From Ignelater luminosus (Eukaryota > Arthropoda > Insecta > Coleoptera > Elateridae): DNA of 64,000 nt. Below, piece by piece: positions 61,212 to 64,000 of this stretch (its first letter is position 1; every line of letters starts with the position of its first letter). The DNA lies in assembly GCA_011009095.1 (NCBI GenBank), contig VTPC01090588.1:124001-188000 (forward strand), written 5' to 3'. A program made the translations under genes and the position numbers. The notes below the pieces were generated by a model. That model was not told the DNA's origin. It did not search any database and saw nothing but the letters and a program-made list of their open reading frames with translations.

Positions 61212-61742
61212 TGAAGAAAAATGAAATTAGAGCTGTCATTAATTTTTTTTTATTTGGAGGATAAAACAGCCACAGAAGTTAAAACCAGATTGGATTTTGT
61301 TCTTGGCGACCCTTCACCATCGTTTTCCACCACAATTTTTTCGATGATTGTATTTAAACGTAGATTAATCTGCGACTACTCCATAAATCATTGACAGGAT
61401 CCATGATATGGTGTTAGACAATCTTCGAATAAAAGTTCATGAAATAGTTGAGGCTGCGGCTATCTCGTATGAACGAGTTGTCAATATATTGTATCAAGAG
61501 TTAGGATTTAAAAACCTTTCAGCAAGATGGGTGCCGTGTCAACTAACTCCAGAAAAAACATGGATTCGTACTCGAACTTCAGCTGAGTGTTTGCAGTTGT
61601 TTAGAAAAACTCCAGTTGATTTCATTATGAGATTTATAACTATGGACGAAACTTAGATTCACCATTATATTCCAGAAACCAAAAAACAGTCAAAACAATG
61701 GGTTGGCCAGAGAGAATCCGTACCAAAGAAGGCAACGCAATC
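61212..61742 (+). pseudogene. Third mariner transposase fragment, 3'-truncated
   Basis: ATG near 61212 opens MKKNEIRAVI in mariner style. The segment to about 61400 has lost part of the helix-turn-helix region and its frame, and 61408-61656 then reads clearly: AISYERVVNILYQELGFKNL, SARWVPCQLTPE, AECLQLFRKTPVDF and ITMDET. A TAG replaces the Trp after DET. The frame can be followed past it (IHHYIPETKKQSKQWVG) to about 61742, where mariner sequence stops abruptly and another repeat begins. The second and third catalytic Asp are absent. It is a third lineage, distinct from the two fuller elements. Confidence 0.88.
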
Positions 61743-62193
61743 AAATTTTAAGCATATTTTTACTATTTTTTAAAAATTTGAAAACAATTGTGAAAAAAGT
61801 GAACTTTTTCCCATAAAATGTTAATTAAAGAAACCTCCACACTGGTCTTTCTGGCGTTTTGAGTTTAGGAATTAAGATAAAAAAACTGATAAAATGACGC
61901 AAATTTCAAGTCGTTACGATTGGGTACCATAAGTGATATTTTCCTTTTACGATTTTTCGGGTTTACATGGAACCTCCCATGTCTAGCGTTCTGGTGTTTT
62001 CATCAAAATACTTGTACTATTTCGTCACTTTACGAAAATTTATAAACGCCAGATAGTTAGGATTCGTGAAAAAATTAGACTTTTTCATAATTTCCACTAC
62101 GAGCACATGCCCACACCTAGTTCGTTGAGATTTTCACTAGAGTACCTACATAGCGACCTTTCTGCCTCGATGTGTAACAACGCCAGAAAATTC
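61743..62193. mobile_element. Truncated second copy of the 29-kb foldback element
   Basis: Sequence from 61743 matches 29506-29960 with moderate divergence. Shared blocks include GTGAAAAAAGTGAAC-like, AAATGACGCAAATTTCAAG, TTAGACTTTTTCATAATTTC and GAGCACATGC. The left half is missing and the copy abuts the truncated mariner fragment directly, so a deletion or chimeric insertion joined the two. Confidence 0.75.
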
Positions 62194-63844
62194 TTGTACT
62201 ATATAGGTTGCTATGAAGACTAGGCGGAAATGAATGTATGAAAATGATTTCCTTTTATTTCACTTTTTGATCAAAGTTTGTGGTTTAATTAATTTTTCGT
62301 AACCCCCGCATCTACTGGGTAGATATTTTGTGAAACGGCTCGGCTCGTCCGTAGAAGCGGTAAATGTACAAACATAACCTATAAAAAAGTGTACAACAAC
62401 GTGTAATTGTGCCACAAACAAAAGTATAAGGGAATGTACTTTAGCAAAAAATGAACAATATTAGAAGGAAGATTTTCTGTCTGTGGTTTTACTGGAAAAT
62501 ACGACATACTTAGTACAAAAACATTTAGACGAAACACCTGGAAATCTAGGATGGTCCATAACCAGTGGTGTATTGAAGGGGGAACGCACGGGAACAGCGT
62601 TCTCATACTTACCAATAAATACTAAATATTCTTTTAAAAATCTAATTTATATAATAAATGTGTACTATGGAAATCAGCGTCTCCCCACTGTTTTTTCTAG
62701 CTATACATCACTGTCCATAACCACATTTGTCTTTTATCTATAGGCATAATTAATAGAATTTCAACAAGTACAAGCTTACTTTTACATGCTTTTTAGGTAA
62801 TGTTTACGTTAAAAACTTCGAAAATTATTCGACCGGATCCATGCACCAAAGTCAGCTGATCACCGCACTGTAAACGATAGATACCAACTTGGTGAATTTT
62901 CGTAAATGCCTATTGATAACTATAGCAACAGTCAAAGAATACGTTGATACTGTATATTTTCATAAATGTCAAAATGGAAAAATTAATTTTTAAATTTCTT
63001 TATGGTTATTATTTTCATTACTAAAAGCAGTAGAATATAAAATAATGTATGTTACTCGTACACACTATGTAATTAGACTTTATTGACGCTTCGCTTCTCT
63101 CATTCGGCCATAAACCGCTGGGTCGTCTAATAAAGTTCTAAATTATGTACTTGTGACATAAATATCTATTATAGTTATTCATCAAAATTCTGTACAAACT
63201 TCTTATAGTAACCAGTAACTAATCAAAACCAAAGTCCTGGTTGAAGATGTGTAATTACTAATTACGGAATATATCCTTACTAAAGCACCGTGTAAGAATT
63301 GTCATTTGTTTACATTTCTCATAACAAATCTAATTATGTGATTCTTGTAGTAAAAGGGTAAGGTAAATTAGAGAAATTATTATTGCAGTTGAAGGGCTGA
63401 GAATCAACAATAACCAAAAATCATATTTTTACTGTGTAAAAACTATTTTATTAGAAACAAAGACTATCTAATTTTTAGAATTTTCATGAAACTGGTCGTT
63501 GTCTTAGAATTTTTCGCCCCTCAAATTATAACTTGCCCTTAATTTTAAAAGCAACAGGCATGCGCAGTTATACGGCTCTTTTGTTTTCTACATGTGCTTT
63601 ATTTTCGTGACGTGATTGTTTATAGACAAAGTTTGAAAGGTTTGAAACCAAATTCAAATTGTGTTGGTATTGGTTGTGTTGTAGCTGCATTGGATGTTTT
63701 GTGGCGGAATAACAGAAAATAATACCTCATACCTCCGATATCTTCTTTTACCGTTAAAATTTGTTTAACACGTGCGGCGTTCCTGATTTTGTTCTGCATG
63801 GAAAAGTATATCATTTGTCAGCTTTTCTGCCATTAGCTGTGCAG
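62194..63844. other. Flank before the zinc-finger exon, nothing firm
   Basis: Probably an intron of the plus-strand gene. Frames at 62483-62743 and 63620-63814 lack supporting signals. Confidence 0.35.
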
Positions 63845-64000
63845 GACATAGAGTGTATCAGCGTTAAAAAATCAAATGGAAAAATGAGCTCGCTCAGCTC
63901 GTTTACTCCGATAAGTTTTAATGTTAATAATATCAATGCAAATGCAATGGAGATTGCAAAAACGTTTCTATGTCCTAAATGTAAACGTAACTATGATTTA
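63845..64000 (+). CDS. Partial plus-strand exon opening a Lola-like zinc finger, cut by the window edge
   Basis: A good acceptor (pyrimidine-rich, ending TTAGCTGTGCAG) is followed by an open frame to the window end: DIECISVKKSNGKMSSLSSF, a short Asn-rich linker, then KTFLCPKCKRNYDL. The FxCPxCxRxY start is that of the C-terminal zinc-finger pairs of Lola and related BTB proteins, in which a second finger follows about 25 residues later. An in-frame ATG lies at 63884. The gene runs opposite to fruitless and must continue to the right. Its upstream exons are not obvious in this window. It could be an alternative terminal exon of a lola-type locus or a stand-alone zinc-finger gene. Confidence 0.5.

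Noticed and set aside
1-64000. tRNA genes, CRISPR arrays, LTR pairs
   Set aside because: No B-box GGTTCGANNCC with a partner A box, no regularly spaced repeats, and no long direct terminal repeats with TG...CA ends were seen by eye.

Overview
The window is strongly AT-rich nuclear DNA from an insect. It holds a multi-exon gene with large introns, consensus GT-AG splice sites and many DNA transposons and MITEs. The main gene is recognisable as fruitless (fru), on the minus strand. The near-identity of its BTB domain to insect Fru proteins and the heavy mariner/MITE load suggest a holometabolous insect, possibly a beetle. The order is an inference, not something the sequence proves.

Reading fru 5' to 3' means reading from high to low coordinates. 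A CpG-richer promoter region lies at about 50.6-51.2 kb, with two candidate first-exon splice donors. The BTB exon with the start codon is at 49.8-50.3 kb. A phase-0 connector exon follows at 42.1-42.2 kb, and a 127-bp connector ending in phase 1 at 24.5-24.6 kb. Two alternative C2H2 zinc-finger terminal exons at 15.4-15.7 kb and 1.4-1.7 kb both accept phase 1. A third terminal exon at 35.2-35.9 kb encodes a TTF/BED-like zinc finger and accepts phase 0, so it would be spliced straight from the 42-kb exon. The splice phases agree and predict proteins of 355, 383 and 454 residues that share the BTB domain but differ in DNA-binding end. The sex-specific first exon (P1) is not recognisable and is probably outside the window.

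The introns and the upstream 51-64 kb flank are filled with mobile elements. These include two near full-length mariners (7.5-8.8 and 19.6-20.9 kb) and a 3'-truncated third (61.2-61.7 kb). There are two hAT-type MITEs with exact 8-bp target duplications (3.7 and 13.3 kb), two elements flanked by TTA/TAA duplications (6.0 and 46.9 kb), and a decayed long-inverted-repeat Tc1-like element with transposase remains (42.5-45.2 kb). Several large foldback elements also occur, many with ends starting CAGGGTGT or similar. A hammerhead-ribozyme-like core lies at 54.3 kb on the minus strand.

At the right edge a plus-strand exon (63,845 onward) with a strong acceptor opens into a lola-like CPxC zinc finger that runs off the window. 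This suggests a second zinc-finger gene. A few short coding-looking fragments (27.0, 48.5, 56.5, 57.5 and 1.0 kb) are listed as uncertain. A 172-base N gap at 5.6 kb is flanked by an exact 42-bp duplication and is probably an assembly artefact.
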